Of a stretch of 64,000 nucleotides of DNA, positions 1 to 15,600 are shown one piece after another. This stretch comes from Trichomonas vaginalis G3 (Eukaryota; Parabasalia; Trichomonadida; Trichomonadidae). The notes beneath the pieces are model-generated. The model saw only the letters and a program-made list of their open reading frames with translations, did not search any database and had not been told where the DNA came from. The DNA is taken from contig NC_067203.1 of the NCBI RefSeq assembly GCF_026262505.1, positions 3,658,001 to 3,722,000 of the forward strand, in the 5' to 3' direction. A program made the position numbers and the translations under genes. How positions within the stretch are numbered: the first letter of the stretch is position 1; each line of letters starts with the position of its first letter.

Positions 1-2
1 CT

Positions 3-2324
3 CCCTATAAATTTCACAAAATTGATTCATCCGGCACCGAACATTCATATTCAATCGTTTACAAATGCGAAGGAAGCTGCAATTACAAAATAAAAGTAAC
101 ACTGTACCCAAATTAAATTCCAAAAATCGAACCTCTCAGTGGTGAGCATTCATGCACACCAAAAGGTACAGTTTTTAGAGATATTGAAGAAGAAACAAAA
201 ATTAGGGATCTAATGCAAATTACACGTGAACACCATTCAATACAACCGTTAACTTCAGAAGCGCAAATATTATCATATTTACTTTCTGAGGCAACAAAAC
301 TTGAAAGGCCTCCAAAAATACCAGAAAATTTACCACGCACATTATACAAAGAGTTTTATCCACATAATTTGGTTATTCCAGATTTTGTGGAACAAATTCT
401 TTCAATTACCAAACAAAATTCCGAAAATTTTCTAAAATACATCGCGTTTTACCCAGAACCAATAATAATTTTCGGTTATGATCGTTCTGTCTCAATTTGT
501 CACTCAGCAACAAAATTATTCTTGGACGGTACCTTTAAAATCGTCCCAAGACAGTTCGATGACAAGGGTCAACTCCTTACATTAATGGTGCTTGACCAAA
601 CAACGAATGAATACATTCCTGTTGTCCACATTCTTATGAAATCTCGGACAGCAGAAGCGTATCCAACCGCATTTTCCGCATTAATTTCAATAATTGGGTT
701 CAACAATTTCAAAACTGTTTACGTAGATTTTGAAATCGCACTTTACAAATCCATTAAATTATTTTGTCCAAACGCAAAGGTTACTGGCTGCTTATTTCAT
801 TATCGCCAAGCAGTAATTCGCAAAATAAAAGAATTATACCCGAAACAAGAGATACCAAAAGAGATTTTTACACTTTACCAAATTTATTCCTCATTACCTT
901 TCGTCGAAAAAGACTCATTTTATCAAATACTTAAATTAATCGATGAGTCATCCTCAGAAATTGCAAAGCCGTTCGTAAATTACTATAAAAAAGTATGGAA
1001 GAAAGATTATGAGTTCATTAACCAATTAGATTCAGAGGATGATATCTACACAAATAATGCTCTTGAATCCTTCCATTCTTTGCTTTCGAAAGAATTAGAA
1101 AATGCCCATCCTAGCCTCGAAATAATGATTGCAATCTTAATGAAAGTCGATAAACACTTGTTGGATAAACAATTACTCAGTACAAAACCAGCAAAACATC
1201 CTGTCAATTATACAAAGTCCACAGCAAATATTAAAAAAGCAATTACAAATTATTTATCCGAAACAAATCGAAATTCCAAGAAAAATCAAATCAAACTTAA
1301 AGAATTTCAACAGTCAAATCAAGTAAACGAGAATTCAATCGACTTTACACCAGAAACAGGTGAGTTTTCTCAAAATGATGAGAAGATTCTCAATGAAATC
1401 CCAAATGACCAGAATAAAGTGGTTAATCAAGTGATCAAATCAATGGCAAATCCATCAAATTACAAATTCGATAAAACATTACTCACCGAGAATTTATTGT
1501 GTGTCCAGGCGGCATCGGAATTGATCGGGAAATCGGGATAAAAGTATTCAATTTTATCCCGATAAATCGGGATGAAATTGAATGAGTTGATCCCAATTTC
1601 CCGATCAATCCCGATGCCAAAAGATAAGTCGAATTTATTCTCAATCGAACAAAAGGGAATCACGAAAATTAACCGAACCAAATTTCCAAAACAAAGAAGT
1701 AATCGTTGTCTTACAAGAAAAAAGAACATACAAAAGCCTAATGGTGATCTTGGTGAAAAATTTTCGAAAATTACTCGCAAAACAAGCAAAATTGAGAAGG
1801 CTCATTCAAATTCAGACCACAGCAGTTCAAATTCAGAAGTTACAGATGAACCTCTCTCAGATGATTCTGATGATGATTTCGAGGTAAAGGCTAAAGGTAA
1901 AAAGAGTCCATATCCTATTCCAGAATTATCAGATGGATCTTTTGAGACACCAATAAGTTCAGAATCCGAGACTTTTGAAAATAAAAAAAATTTAAATGCT
2001 CCAAACGAGAAAAGTACTACAGACAAATCTGAATCAGACAATGACGAGGAACCTATATCGTCTGAAAGCGACGTTTACAAAGAAGTTGAAGAAGTTCAAA
2101 ATTTCAAAGAAATTTCCAACCCTGCTATGCCCAAAAAGAAGAATGTTGATAGCGATGATGACGATAGTTGGATCATACGTCCAAAAAAGGAAATACTGAA
2201 GAACAAACTTGAAATTATTGCTGAAAAATGCGAAAAGAGATTAAACAGAGTGAGAAATTTAAGTCAGGCTTTACCAAAATTTGATGAAGATGATTTGGAA
2301 AGTCCTTTGTCGGAAGATGACTAA
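3..2324 (+). pseudogene. Mutator-like (MULE) transposase gene, 5' end outside the window, interrupted
   Basis: The frame is open from the window edge. Bases 3-212 encode a Cys/His segment (KCEGSC then GEHSC) resembling a FLYWCH-type zinc finger; an in-frame TAA lies at 114-116. From the ATG at 213 the MULE transposase domain follows: FLDGTF with Asp105, VYVDFE with Asp172, the GCLFHY motif with Cys193 and His196, and NALESFH with Glu285, consistent with the DDE core of this family. The frame stops at 1541 inside a 108-bp palindromic insertion and resumes in the same frame to 2324, giving a Ser/Asp/Glu-rich acidic tail with basic patches. Because the insertion is a multiple of three and its removal keeps the frame, the two ORFs were probably one gene. 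Cut-and-paste transposase is the expected role; this copy looks inactive. Confidence 0.8.
1511..1618. mobile_element. 108-bp palindromic (fold-back) insertion in the MULE gene
   Basis: The ends GGCATCGG and its complement (with one mismatch) fold back, with internal repeats of CGGGAT/ATCCCG, so nearly the whole stretch is one hairpin. It adds the stop that ends the first MULE reading frame. No clear target-site duplication is visible. A diverged copy of its right half, with 18 bp of shared flank, lies at 3561-3652. A small MITE or a recombination relic are both possible. Confidence 0.65.
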
Positions 2325-3560
2325 TTGATTATATTATTTTTTTTATTTTGGTTGAATTAAAGGTTATTTTTATATTCATTGGATTTTGTATAGAATTGTA
2401 ATTATAGTTTGAATGGAAACAATAAAACATTATAGTGATATAAGACATCTTAAAAAAAATTGTAATTTGACTATTTCAATATCATAAACACATTTCTATT
2501 GTTATAAAAGTCTTAAGTGCTTGTGATCAGACAAATCTGTTTTTCAATAAGACATCTTAGAAAAAAAATTGTAATTTGACTATTTCAATATCATAAACAC
2601 ATTTCTATTGTTATAAAAGTCTTAAGTGCTTGTGATCAGACAAATCTGTTTTTCAATAAGACATTCTGATTCAAAACTTTAAATATATCTCTACCTTATA
2701 TCAATATCTCTTTTACATATAATATTAAAGCAAACAATGCTTCCTACTTAATTTTACTTTTATTTTTCAATTAATTTCATATTCTTTTATCTTTCACCTT
2801 TCTCAATATTTCTAACCACCACTTTCTTTTTATCATAAATTTATTTTTTTAATCTTTATCTTTTTTATTTCTTTATTATTTTCTTCTTCATCTAATATCT
2901 TATTTCATCTTTCACCATCTTTTTAATATTACCTATTGTTAACTCTTTATAATAATATCATTAGCCGAAAAAATAATCATATAACAATCTTACCACATGT
3001 TAAATTTTTGATACATATGATTATTTTGAAATTTAAGAAATCGATTTCAAACATTCTAATAATGTCATAATGCAATCAGACAAATCCCAATTATTATAAA
3101 CACTATAACATCGATTTTGACTTTAATTTTGAAATCGATAAAATATCTAGAAGATAAAAACTCATATATTTTGAGTATAAACCTATTCAATTGTATTTTA
3201 CTAAAGGATACAGATTCATTCACGAACTTAAATAAGTGTTCACTACATTAAATTCTCATTATTTAAAATCTGATTATTTGGCTTGTTCTTTAAAATCAAG
3301 TTTAAACTTTAAATCATAGTGTGACAGGTACATTGCTAGAGACTATACTACAAGTTGGGCTATTTTAATTATAAATTAAAATAATAATTTGCATTCGCAT
3401 TACACATCCTAAGTCCAAATCAAACTTGACCGATATGTAATGATAGCTAATAATATATACTTCAATGCTATATAAATGAATACCCTTAGAAACAAATATA
3501 AAGAAAGATGTGAATTTTTTAAATTTTCACTTCACCTAAAATCATTCCGATCCGTAAAGT
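2325..3560. other. Non-coding AT-rich stretch
   Basis: No credible reading frame on either strand. It contains the tandem duplication at 2442-2659 and pyrimidine-rich tracts around 2690-2940. It may be the 3' non-coding end of the MULE element. Confidence 0.6.
2442..2659. repeat. Two-copy tandem repeat of about 108 bp
   Basis: The sequence starting AAGACATCTTA at 2442 is repeated from 2549 with only a two-base length difference in an A-run, including the block AAGTCTTAAGTGCTTGTGAT. High identity suggests a recent duplication. Confidence 0.85.
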
Positions 3561-3652
3561 ATTGAAATCTATCCCGATTAATCGGGATAAAATTGAATGA
3601 GTTGATCCCAATTTCCCGATCAATCCCGATGCCAAAAGATAAGTCAAATTTA
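3561..3652. repeat. Second, diverged copy of the palindrome sequence next to the satellite array
   Basis: It matches 1542-1640, including the ATCCCAATTTCCCGATC core and the 18 bp beyond the palindrome (AAAAGATAAGTC then AATTTA). The left arm of the palindrome is poorly preserved. It directly abuts the 37-bp array. Confidence 0.7.
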
Positions 3653-6600
3653 TAATTGTTTTATGAAATTTTTTTTCTTTTCATATTTATCATTATTTTA
3701 TGAAATTCTCTTTCTTTTCATATTCATCATTATTTTATAAAATTCTTTTTTTCATATTCATCATTATTTTATAAAATTCACTTTCTTTTCATATTCATCA
3801 TTATTTTATATATTTCTCTTTCTTTTCATATTTATCATTGTTTTATGAAATTCACTTTCATATTCATAATTATTTTATATATATTTCTATTTCTTTTCCT
3901 ATTTATCATTATTTTATAAAATTCTCTTTCTTTTCATATTAATCATTGTTTTATAACATTCTCTTTCTTTTCATATTTATCATTATTTTATGAAATTCAC
4001 TTTCATATTCATAATTATTTTATATATATTTCTCTTCTTTTCCTATTTATCATTATTTTATGAAATTCTTTTTCTTTTCATATTCATCATTATTTATATT
4101 TCTCTTTCTTTCATATTCATCATTATTTTATGAAATTCACTTTCTTTCATATTCATCATTTTTATGAAATTCTCTTTCTTTTCATATTCATCATTATTTA
4201 TATATTTCTCTTTCTTTTCATATTTATCATTATTTTATATATTTCTCTTTCTTTTCATATTTATCATTATTTTATGAAATTCACTTTCTTTTCATATTCA
4301 TGATTATTTTATTGCACTCTCATTCTTTTCATATTTATCATTATTTTATAAAATTCTCTTTCTTTTCATATTATATATAAAATAATTATGAATATGAAAA
4401 GTGAATTTCATAAAATAATGATAAATATGAAAAGAAAGAGAATGTTATAAAACAATGTTAAATATGAAAGAAAAAGAATTTCATAAAACAATGATAAATA
4501 TAAAAGAAAGAGAATTTATAAAATAATGATAAATATGAAAAGAATGAGAGTGCAATAAAATAATCATGAATATGAAAAGAAAGTGAATTTCATAAAATAT
4601 GATGAAATATGAAAAGAAAGAGAAATATATAAAATAATGATAAATATAAAAGAAAGTGAATTTCATAAAATAATGATGAATATGAAAGAAAAAGAATTTC
4701 ATAAAATAATGATAAATATGAAAAGAAAGAGAATTTCATAAAACAATGATAAATATGAAAAGAAAGAAAATATATAAAATAATGATGAATATGAAAAAGT
4801 GAATTTCATAAAATAATGATAAATATTAAAAGAAAGAGAATTTCATAAAATAATGATAAATATGAAAAGAAAGTGAATTTCATAAAATAATGATGAATAT
4901 GAAAAGAAAGTGAATTTCATAAAATAATGATGAATATGAAAAGAAAGTGAATTTCATAAAATAATGATGAATATGAAAAGAAAGAGAAATATATAAAATA
5001 ATGATGAATATGAAAAGAAAAAGAATTTCATAAAATAATGATAAATAGGAAAAGAAAGAGAAATATATATAAAATAATTATGAATATGAAAAGTGAATTT
5101 CATAAAATAATGATAAATATGAAAAGAATGAGAGTGCAATAAAATAATGATGAATATGAAAAGAAAGAGAAATATATAAAATAATGATGAATATGAAAAG
5201 AAAGTGAAATATATAAAATAATGATGAATATGAAAAGAAAGAGAATTTCATAAAACAATGATAAATATGAAAAGAAAGAGAATTTCATAAAATAATGATA
5301 AATATGAAAAGAATGAGAGTGCAATAAAATAATGATGAATATGAAAAGTGAATTTCATAAAATAATGATAAATATGAAAAGAATGAGAGTGCAATAAAAT
5401 AATGATGAATATGAAAAGAAAGAGAATTTCAAAATAAATAAATAATGATGAATATGAAAAGAAAGTGAATTTCATAAAATAATGATGAATATGAAAAGAA
5501 AAAGAATTTCATAAAATAATGATAAATAGGAAAAGAAAGAGAAATATATATAAAATAATGATGAATATGAAAAGAAAGTGAATTTCATAAAATAATGATA
5601 AATATGAAAAGAAAGTGAAATATATAAAATAATGATAAATATGAAAAGAAAGAGAAATATATAAAATAATGATGAATATGAAAAGAAAGAGAATTTCATA
5701 AAATAATGATAAATAGGAAAAGAAAGAGAAATATATAAAATAATGATGAATATGAAAAGAAAGTGAATTTCATAAAATAATGATAAATATGAAAAGAAAG
5801 AGAATTTCATAAAATAATGATAAATATGAAAAGAAAGTGAAATATATAAAATAATGATGAATATGAAAAGAAAGTGAATTTCATAAAATAATGATAAATA
5901 TGAAAAGAAAGTGAATTTCATAAAATAATGATAAATATGAAAAGAAAGAGAATTTCATAAAACAATGATAAATATGAAAATAAAGAGAATGTTACAAAAT
6001 AATGATGAATATGAAAAGAAAGAGAATTTCATAAAACAATGATAAATATGAAAATAAAGAGAATGTTACAAAATAATGATGAATATGAAAATAAAGAGAA
6101 TGTTACAAAATAATGATGTATATGAAAAGAAAGAGAATGTTATAAAACAATGATAAATATGAAAAGAAAGAGAATTTCATAAAATAATGATAAATATGAA
6201 AAGAAAGTGAAATATATAAAATAATGATGAATATGAAAAGAAAGTGAATTTCATAAAATAATGATAAATATGAAAAGAAAGAGAATTTCATAAAACAATG
6301 ATAAATATGAAAAGAAAGAGAATTTCATAAAATAATGATAAATATGAAAAGAAAGTGAAATATATAAAATAATGATGAATATGAAAAGAAAGTGAATTTC
6401 ATAAAATAATGATAAATATGAAAAGAAAGAGAATTTCAAAACAATGATAAATATGAAAATAAAGGAATGTTACAAAATAATGATGAATATGAAAAAAGAG
6501 AATGTTACAAATAATGATGAAAAAAAAAAGAGAATTTCATAAAACAATGATAAATATGAAAATAAAGAGAATGTTACAAAATAATGATGAATATGAAAAT

Positions 6601-9600
6601 AAAGAGAATGTTACAAAATAATGATGTATATGAAAAGAAAGAGAATGTTATAAAACAATGATAAATATGAAAAGAAAGAGAATGTCAGAAAACAATGATT
6701 AATATGAAAAGAAAGAGAATTTTATAAAATAATAATAAATATGAAAAGAAAGTGAATTTCATAAAATAATGATGAATATGAAAAGAAAGAGAAATATATA
6801 TAAAATAATTATGAATATGAAAAGTGAATTTCATAAAATAATGATAAATATGAAAAGAAAGAGAAATATATATAAAATAATGATGAATATGAAAAGAAAG
6901 TGAATTTCATAAAATAATGATAAATATGAAAAGAAAGTGAAATATATAAAATAATGATGAATATGAAAAGAAAGTGAATTTCATAAAACAATGATAAATA
7001 TGAAAAGAAAGAGAATTTTATAAAATAATAATAAATATGAAAAGAAAGTGAATTTCATAAAATAATGATGAATATGAAAAGAAAAAGAATTTCATAAAAT
7101 AATGATAAATAGGAAAAGAAATAGAAATATATATAAAATAATTATGAATATGAAAAGTGAATTTCATAAAACAATGATAAATATGAAAAGAAAGAGAAAT
7201 ATATAAAATAATTATGAATATGAAAAGTGAATTTCATAAAACAATGATAAATATGAAAAGAAAGAGAAATATATAAAATAATGATAAATATGAAAAGAAA
7301 GAGAATTTCATAAAATAATGATAAATATGAAAAGAAAGTGAAATATATAAAATAATGATGAATATGAAAAGAAAGTGAATTTCATAAAATAATGATGAAT
7401 ATGAAAAGAAAGTGAATTTCATAAAACAATGATAAATATGAAAAGAAAGAGAATTTCATAAAACAATGATAAATATGAAAAGAAAGAGAATTTCATAAAA
7501 TAATGATAAATATGAAAAGAAAGAGAAATATATAAAATAATGATAAATATGAAAAGAAAGAGAAATATATAAAATAATGATGAATATGAAAAGAAAGTGA
7601 ATTTCATAAAATAATGATAAATATGAAAAGAAAGAGAATTTCATAAAACAATGATAAATATGAAAAGAAAGAGAATTTCATAAAATAATGATGAATATGA
7701 AAAGAAAGTGAAATATATAAAATAATGATAAATATGAAAAGAAAGTGAAATATATAAAATAATGATGAATATGAAAAGAAAGTGAATTTCATAAAATAAT
7801 GATAAATATGAAAAGAAAGAGAATTTCATAAAATAATGATAAATATGAAAAGAAAGTGAAATATATAAAATAATGATGAATATGAAAAGAAAGTGAATTT
7901 CATAAAATAATGATGAATATGAAAAGAAAGTGAATTTCATAAAACAATGATAAATATGAAAAGAAAGAGAATTTCATAAAACAATGATAAATATGAAAAG
8001 AAAGAGAATTTCATAAAATAATGATAAATATGAAAAGAAAGAGAAATATATAAAATAATGATAAATATGAAAAGAAAGAGAAATATATAAAATAATGATG
8101 AATATGAAAAGAAAGAGAATTTCATAAAACAATGATAAATATGAAAAGAAAGAGAATTTCATAAAATAATGATGAATATGAAAAGAAAGTGAAATATATA
8201 AAATAATGATAAATATGAAAAGAAAGTGAAATATATAAAATAATGATGAATATGAAAAGAAAGAGAATTTCATAAAATAATGATAAATATGAAAAGAAAG
8301 AGAAATATATAAAATAATGATAAATATGAAAAGAAAGAGAAATATATAAAATAATGATGAATATGAAAAGAAAGTGAATTTCATAAAATAATGATGAATA
8401 TGAAAAGAAAGAGAATTTCATAAAACAATGATAAATATGAAAATAAAGAGAATTTTATAAAATAATGATAAATATGAAAAGAAAGAGAATTTCATAAAAC
8501 AATGATAAATATGAAAATAAAGAGAATGTTACAAAATAATGATGAATATGAAAATAAAGAGAATGTTACAAAATAATGATGTATATGAAAAGAAAGAGAA
8601 TGTTATAAAACAATGATAAATATGAAAAGAAAGAGAATGTCAGAAAACAATGATTAATATGAAAAGAAAGAGAATTTTATAAAATAATAATAAATATGAA
8701 AAGAAAGTGAATTTCATAAAATAATGATGAATATGAAAAGAAAAAGAATTTCATAAAATAATGATAAATAGGAAAAGAAATAGAAATATATATAAAATAA
8801 TTATGAATATGAAAAGTGAATTTCATAAAATAATGATAAATATGAAAAGAAAGAGAATGTTATAAAACAATGTTAAATATGAAAAGAAAGAGAATTTTAT
8901 AAAATAATGATAAATATGAAAAGAAAGAGAATTTCATAAAATAATGATAAATATGAAAAGAAAGTGAAATATATAAAATAATGATGAATATGAAAAGAAA
9001 GAGAATTTCATAAAATAATGATAAATATGAAAAGAAAGTGAAATATATAAAATAATGATGAATATGAAAAGAAAGTGAATTTCATAAAATAATGAATGAA
9101 TATGAAAAGAAAAAGAATTTCATAAAACAATGATAAATTCTCTTTCTTTTCCTATTTATCATTATTTTATGAAATTCTCTTTCTTTTCATATTCATCATT
9201 ATTTTATGAAATTCACTTTCTTTTCATATTCATCATTATTTTATATATTTCTCTTTCTTTTCATATTTATCATTATTTTATGAAATTCACTTTCTTTTCA
9301 TATTCATCATTATTTTATATATTTCTCTTTCTTTTCATATTTATCATTGTTTTATGAAATTCACTTTTCATATTCATATTATTTTTATATATATTTCTAT
9401 TTCTTTTCCTATTTATCATTATTTTATAAAATTCTCTTTCTTTTCATATTAATCATTGTTTTATAACATTCTCTTTCTTTTCATATTTATCATTATTTTA
9501 TGAAATTCACTTTTCATATTCATAATTATTTTATATATATTTCTCTTTCTTTTCCTATTTATCATTATTTTATGAAATTCTTTTTCTTTTCATATTCATC

Positions 9601-12600
9601 ATTATTTTATGAAATTCACTTTCTTTTCATATTCATCATTATTTTATGAAATTCTCTTTCTTTTCATATTCATCATTATTTTATATATTTCTCTTTCTTT
9701 TCATATTTATCATTATTTTATGAAATTCACTTTCTTTTCATATTCATCATTATTTTATGAAATTCTCTTTCTTTTCATATTCATCATTATTTTATATATT
9801 TCTCTTTCTTTTCATATTTATCATTATTTTATAAAATTCTCTTTCTTTTCATATTATATATAAAATAATTATGAATATGAAAAGTGAATTTCATAAAATA
9901 ATGATAAATATGAAAAGAAAGAGAATGTTATAAAACAATGTTAAATATGAAAAGAAAAAGAATTTCATAAAACAATGATAAATATGAAAAGAAAGAGAAT
10001 TTTATAAAATAATGATAAATATGAAAAGAAAGAGAAATATATAAAATAATGATAAATATGAAAAGAAAGAGAAATATATAAAATAATGATGAATATGAAA
10101 AGAAAGTGAATTTCATAAAATAATGATGAATATGAAAAGAAAGAGAAATATATAAAATAATGATGAATATGAAAAGAAAAAGAATTTCATAAAATAATGA
10201 TAAATAGGAACAGAAAGAGAAATATATATAAAATAATTATGAATATGAAAAGTGAATTTCATAAAATAATGATAAATATGAAAAGAAAAAGAATTTCATA
10301 AAATAATGATAAATAGGAAAAGAAAGAGAAATATATATAAAATAATTATGAATATGAAAAGTGAATTTCATAAAATAATGATAAATATGAAAAGAAAGAG
10401 AATGTTATAAAACAATGATTAATATGAAAAGAAAGAGAATTTTATAAAATAATGATAAATAGGAAAAGAAATAGAAATATATATAAAATAATTATGAATA
10501 TGAAAAGTGAATTTCATAAAACAATGATAAATATGAAAAGAAAGTGAAATATATAAAATAATGATAAATAGGAAAAGAAAGAGAAATATATAAAATAATG
10601 ATGAATATGAAAAGAAAGTGAATTTCATAAAATAATGATAAATATGAAAAGAAAGTGAAATATATAAAATAATGATGAATATGAAAAGAAAAAGAATTTC
10701 ATAAAATAATGATGAATATGAAAAGAAAGAGAATTTCATAAAATAATGATAAATAGGAAAAGAAAGAGAAATATATATAAAATAATTATGAATATGAAAA
10801 GTGAATTTCATAAAATAATGATAAATATGAAAAGAAAGTGAATTTCATAAAATAATGATGAATATGAAAAGAAAGAGAATTTTATAAAATAATGATAAAT
10901 ATGAAAAGAAAGAGAAATATATAAAATAATGATGAATATGAAAAGTGAATTTCATAAAATAATGATAAATATTAAAAGAAAGAGAATTTCATAAAATAAT
11001 GATAAATATGAAAAGAAAGTGAATTTCATAAAATAATGATAAATAGGAAAAGAAAGAGAAATATATAAAATAATGATGAATATGAAAAGAAAGTGAATTT
11101 CATAAAATAATGATAAATATGAAAAGAAAGTGAAATATATAAAATAATGATGAATATGAAAAGAAAAAGAATTTCATAAAACAATGATAAATATGAAAAG
11201 AAAGAGAATTTTATAAAATAATGATAAATATGAAAAGAATGAGAGTGCAATAAAATAATGATGAATATGAAAAGAAAGTGAATTTCATAAAATAATGATG
11301 AATATGAAAAGAAAGTGAATTTCATAAAATAATGATGATATGAAAAGAAAGAGAATTATAAAATAATGATGAATATGAAAAGAAGAAGAGTAATTCATAA
11401 TAATGATAAAATAGAAAAGAAAGAGAATATATATAAAATAATTAATGAATATGAAAAGTGAATTTCATAAAATAATGATAAATATGAAAAGAAGAGTAAT
11501 AAAATAATGATGAATATGAAAAGAAAGTGAATATATAAAATAATGATGAATATGAAAAGAAAGAGAATTTCATAAAAATGATAAATATGAAAAGAAAGAG
11601 AATTTCATAAAATAATGATAAATATGAAAAGAATGAGAGTGCAATAAAATAATGATGAATATGAAAAGTGAATTTCATAAAATAATGATAAATATGAAAA
11701 GAATGAGAGTGCAATAAAATAATGATGAAAATGAAAAGAAAGAGAATTTCATAAAATAATGATGAATATGAAAAGAAAGTGAATTTCATAAAATAATGAT
11801 GAATATGAAAAGAAAAAGAATTTCATAAAATAATGATAAATAGAGAAGAGAGAATATATATAAATAATGATGAATATGAAAAGAAAGTGAATTTCATAAA
11901 ATAATGATAAATATGAAAAGAAAGTGAAATATATAAAATAATGATAAATATGAAAAGAAAGAGAATATATAAAATAATGATGAATATGAAAAGAAAGGAA
12001 TTTCATAAAATAATGATAAATAGGAAAAGAAAGAGAAATATATAAAATAATGATGAATATGAAAAGAAAGTGAATTATAAATAATGATAAATATGAAAAG
12101 AAAGTGAAATATATAAAATAATGATAAATATGAAAAGAAAGAGAAATATATAAAATAATGATGAATATGAAAAGAAAGAGAATTTCATAAAATAATGATA
12201 AATAGGAAAAGAAAGAGAAATATATAAAATAATGATGAATATGAAAAGAAAGAGAATTTCATAAAACAATGATAAATATGAAAATAAAGAGAATTTACAA
12301 AATAATGATGAATATGAAAAGAAAGAGAATTTCATAAAACAATGATAAATATGAAAAAAAGAGAATTTACAAAATAATGATGAATATGAAAAAAAGAGAA
12401 TGTTACAAAATAATGATGTATGAAAAGAAAGAGAATTTATAAAATGATAAATATGAAAAGAAAGAATTTCATAAATAATGATAAATATGAAAGAAAGTGA
12501 AATATATAAAATAATGATGAATATGAAAAGAAAGTGAATTTCATAAAATAATGATAAATATGAAAAGAAAGAGAATTTCATAAAAATGATAAATATGAAA

Positions 12601-15600
12601 AGAAAGAGAATTTCATAAAATAATGATAAATATGAAAAGAAAGTGAAATATATAAAATAATGATGAATATGAAAAGAAAGTGAATTTCATAAAATAATGA
12701 TAAATATGAAAAGAAAGAGAATTTCATAAAACAATGATAAATATGAAAATAAAGAAATTTACAAAATAATGATGATATGAAATAAAGAGAATGTATAAAA
12801 ATAATGATGAATATGAAAAGAAAGAGAATTTCATAAAATAATGATAAATATGAAAAGAAAGAGAATTTCATAAAATAATGATAAATATGAAAAGAAAGTG
12901 AAATTATAAAATAATGATGAATATGAAAAGAAAGTGAATTTCATAAAATAATGATAAATATGAAAAGAAAGAGAATTTCATAAAACAATGATAAATATGA
13001 AAAGAAAGAGAATTTCATAAAATAATGATAAATATGAAAAGAAAGTGAAATATATAAAATAATGATGAATATGAAAAGAAAGTGAATTTCATAAAATAAT
13101 GATAAATATGAAAAGAAAGTGAATTTCATAAAATAATGATAAATATGAAAAGAAAGAGAATTTCATAAAATAATGATAAATATGAAAAGAAAGTGAAATA
13201 TATAAAATAATGATGAATATGAAAAGAAAGTGAATTTCATAAAATAATGATAAATATGAAAAGAAAGTGAATTTCATAAAATAATGATAAATATGAAAAG
13301 AAAGAGAATTTCATAAAACAATGATAAATATGAAAATAAAGAGAATGTTACAAAATAATGATAAATATGAAAAGAAAGAGAATTTCATAAAACAATGATA
13401 AATATGAAAAGAAAGAGAATTTCATAAAATAATGATAAATATGAAAAGAAAGTGAAATATATAAAATAATGATGAATATGAAAAGAAAGTGAATTTCATA
13501 AAATAATGATGAATATGAAAAGAAAGTGAATTTCATAAAACAATGATAAATATGAAGAGAAAGAGAATGTTATAAAACAATGATAAATATGAAAAGAAAG
13601 AGAATTTCATAAAATAATGATAAATATGAAAAGAAAGTGAAATATATAAAATAATGATGAATATGAAAAGAAAGTGAATTTCATAAAATAATGATAAATA
13701 TGAAAAGAAAGAGAATTTCATAAAACAATGATAAATATGAAAAAAAGAGAATTTCATAAAATAATGATAAATATGAAAAGAAAGTGAAATATATAAAATA
13801 ATGATGAATATGAAAAGAAAGTGAATTTCATAAAATAATGATAAATATGAAAAGAAAGTGAAATATATAAAATAATGATGAATATGAAAAGAAAGAGAAT
13901 TTCATAAAATAATGATAAATATGAAAAGAAAGAGAATTTCATAAAACAATGATAAATATGAAAAGAAAGAGAATTTCATAAAATAATGATAAATATGAAA
14001 AGAAAGTGAAATATAAAATAATGATGAATATGAAAAGAAAGAGAATTTCATAAAATAATGATAAATATGAAAAGAAAGAGAATTTCATAAAAATGATAAA
14101 TATGAAAAGAAAGAGAATTTCATAAAATAATGATAAATATGAAAAGAAAGTGAAATATATAAAATAATGATGAATATGAAAAGAAAGTGAATTTCATAAA
14201 ATAATGATAAATATGAAAAGAAAGTGAATTTCATAAAATAATGATAAATATGAAAAAAAGAGAATTTCATAAAATAATGATAAATATGAAAAGAAAGTGA
14301 ATATATAAAATAATGATGAATATGAAAAGAAAGTGAATTTCATAAAATAATGATAAATATGAAAAGAAAGTGAATTTCATAAAATAATGATAAATATGAA
14401 AAGAAAGAGAATTTCATAAAAATGATAAATATGAAAAGAAGAGAATTTACAAAATAATGATAATATGAAAAGAAAGAGAATTTCATAAAATGATAAATAT
14501 GAAAAGAAAGAGAATTTCATAAAATAATGATAAATATGAAAAGAAAGTGAAATATTAAAATAATGATGAATATGAAAAGAAAGTGAATTTCATAAAATAA
14601 TGATGAATATGAAAAGAAAGTGAATTTCATAAAAATGATAAATATGAAAGAAAGAGAATGTTATAAAAAATGATAAATATGAAAAGAAAGAGAATTTCAT
14701 AAAATAATGATAAATATGAAAAGAAAGTGAAATATATAAAATAATGATGAATATGAAAAGAAAGAGAATTTCATAAATAATGATAAATATGAAAAAAAGA
14801 GAATTTCATAAAAAAATGATAAATATGAAAGAAAAGAATTTCATAAAATAATGATAAATATGAAAAGAAAGAGAATATATAAAATAATGATGAATATGAA
14901 AAGAAAGTGAAATTTCATAAAAATAATGATAAATAAATAAAGAAGTGAAATATATAAAATTATGAATAATGAAAAGAAAGAGAATTTCATAAATAATGAT
15001 ATAAATATGAAAAGAAAGAGAATTTCATAAAACAATGATAAATATGAAAAGAAAGAGAATTTCATAAAATAATGATAAATATGAAAAGAAGTTGAAATAT
15101 ATAAAATAATGATGAATATGAAAAGAAAGAGAATTTCATAAAATAATGATAAATATGAAAAGAAAGAGAATTTCATAAAACAAATGATAAATATGAAAAT
15201 AAAGAGAATTTTATAAAAATGATAAATATGAAAAGAAAGAGAATTTCATAAAACAATGATAAATATGAAATAAAGAGAATGTTACAAAATAATGATGAAT
15301 ATGAAAATAAAGAGAATGTTACAAAATGATGTATATGAAAGAAAGAGAATGTTATAAAAAATGATAAATATGAAAAGAAGAGAATGTCAGAAAACAATGA
15401 TTAATATAAAAGAAAGAGAATTTTATAAAATAATAATAAATATGAAAAGAAAGTGAATTTCATAAAATAATGATGAATATGAAAAGAAAAAGAATTTCAT
15501 AAAATAATGATAAATAGGAAAAGAAATAGAAATATATATAAAATAATTATGAATATGAAAAGTGAATTTCATAAAATAATGATAAATATGAAAAGAAAGA

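Noticed and set aside
1541-1572. Intron explaining the split MULE gene
   Set aside because: The separating sequence is a palindrome without the GTATGT-type donor or ACTAAC...AG acceptor of trichomonad introns.
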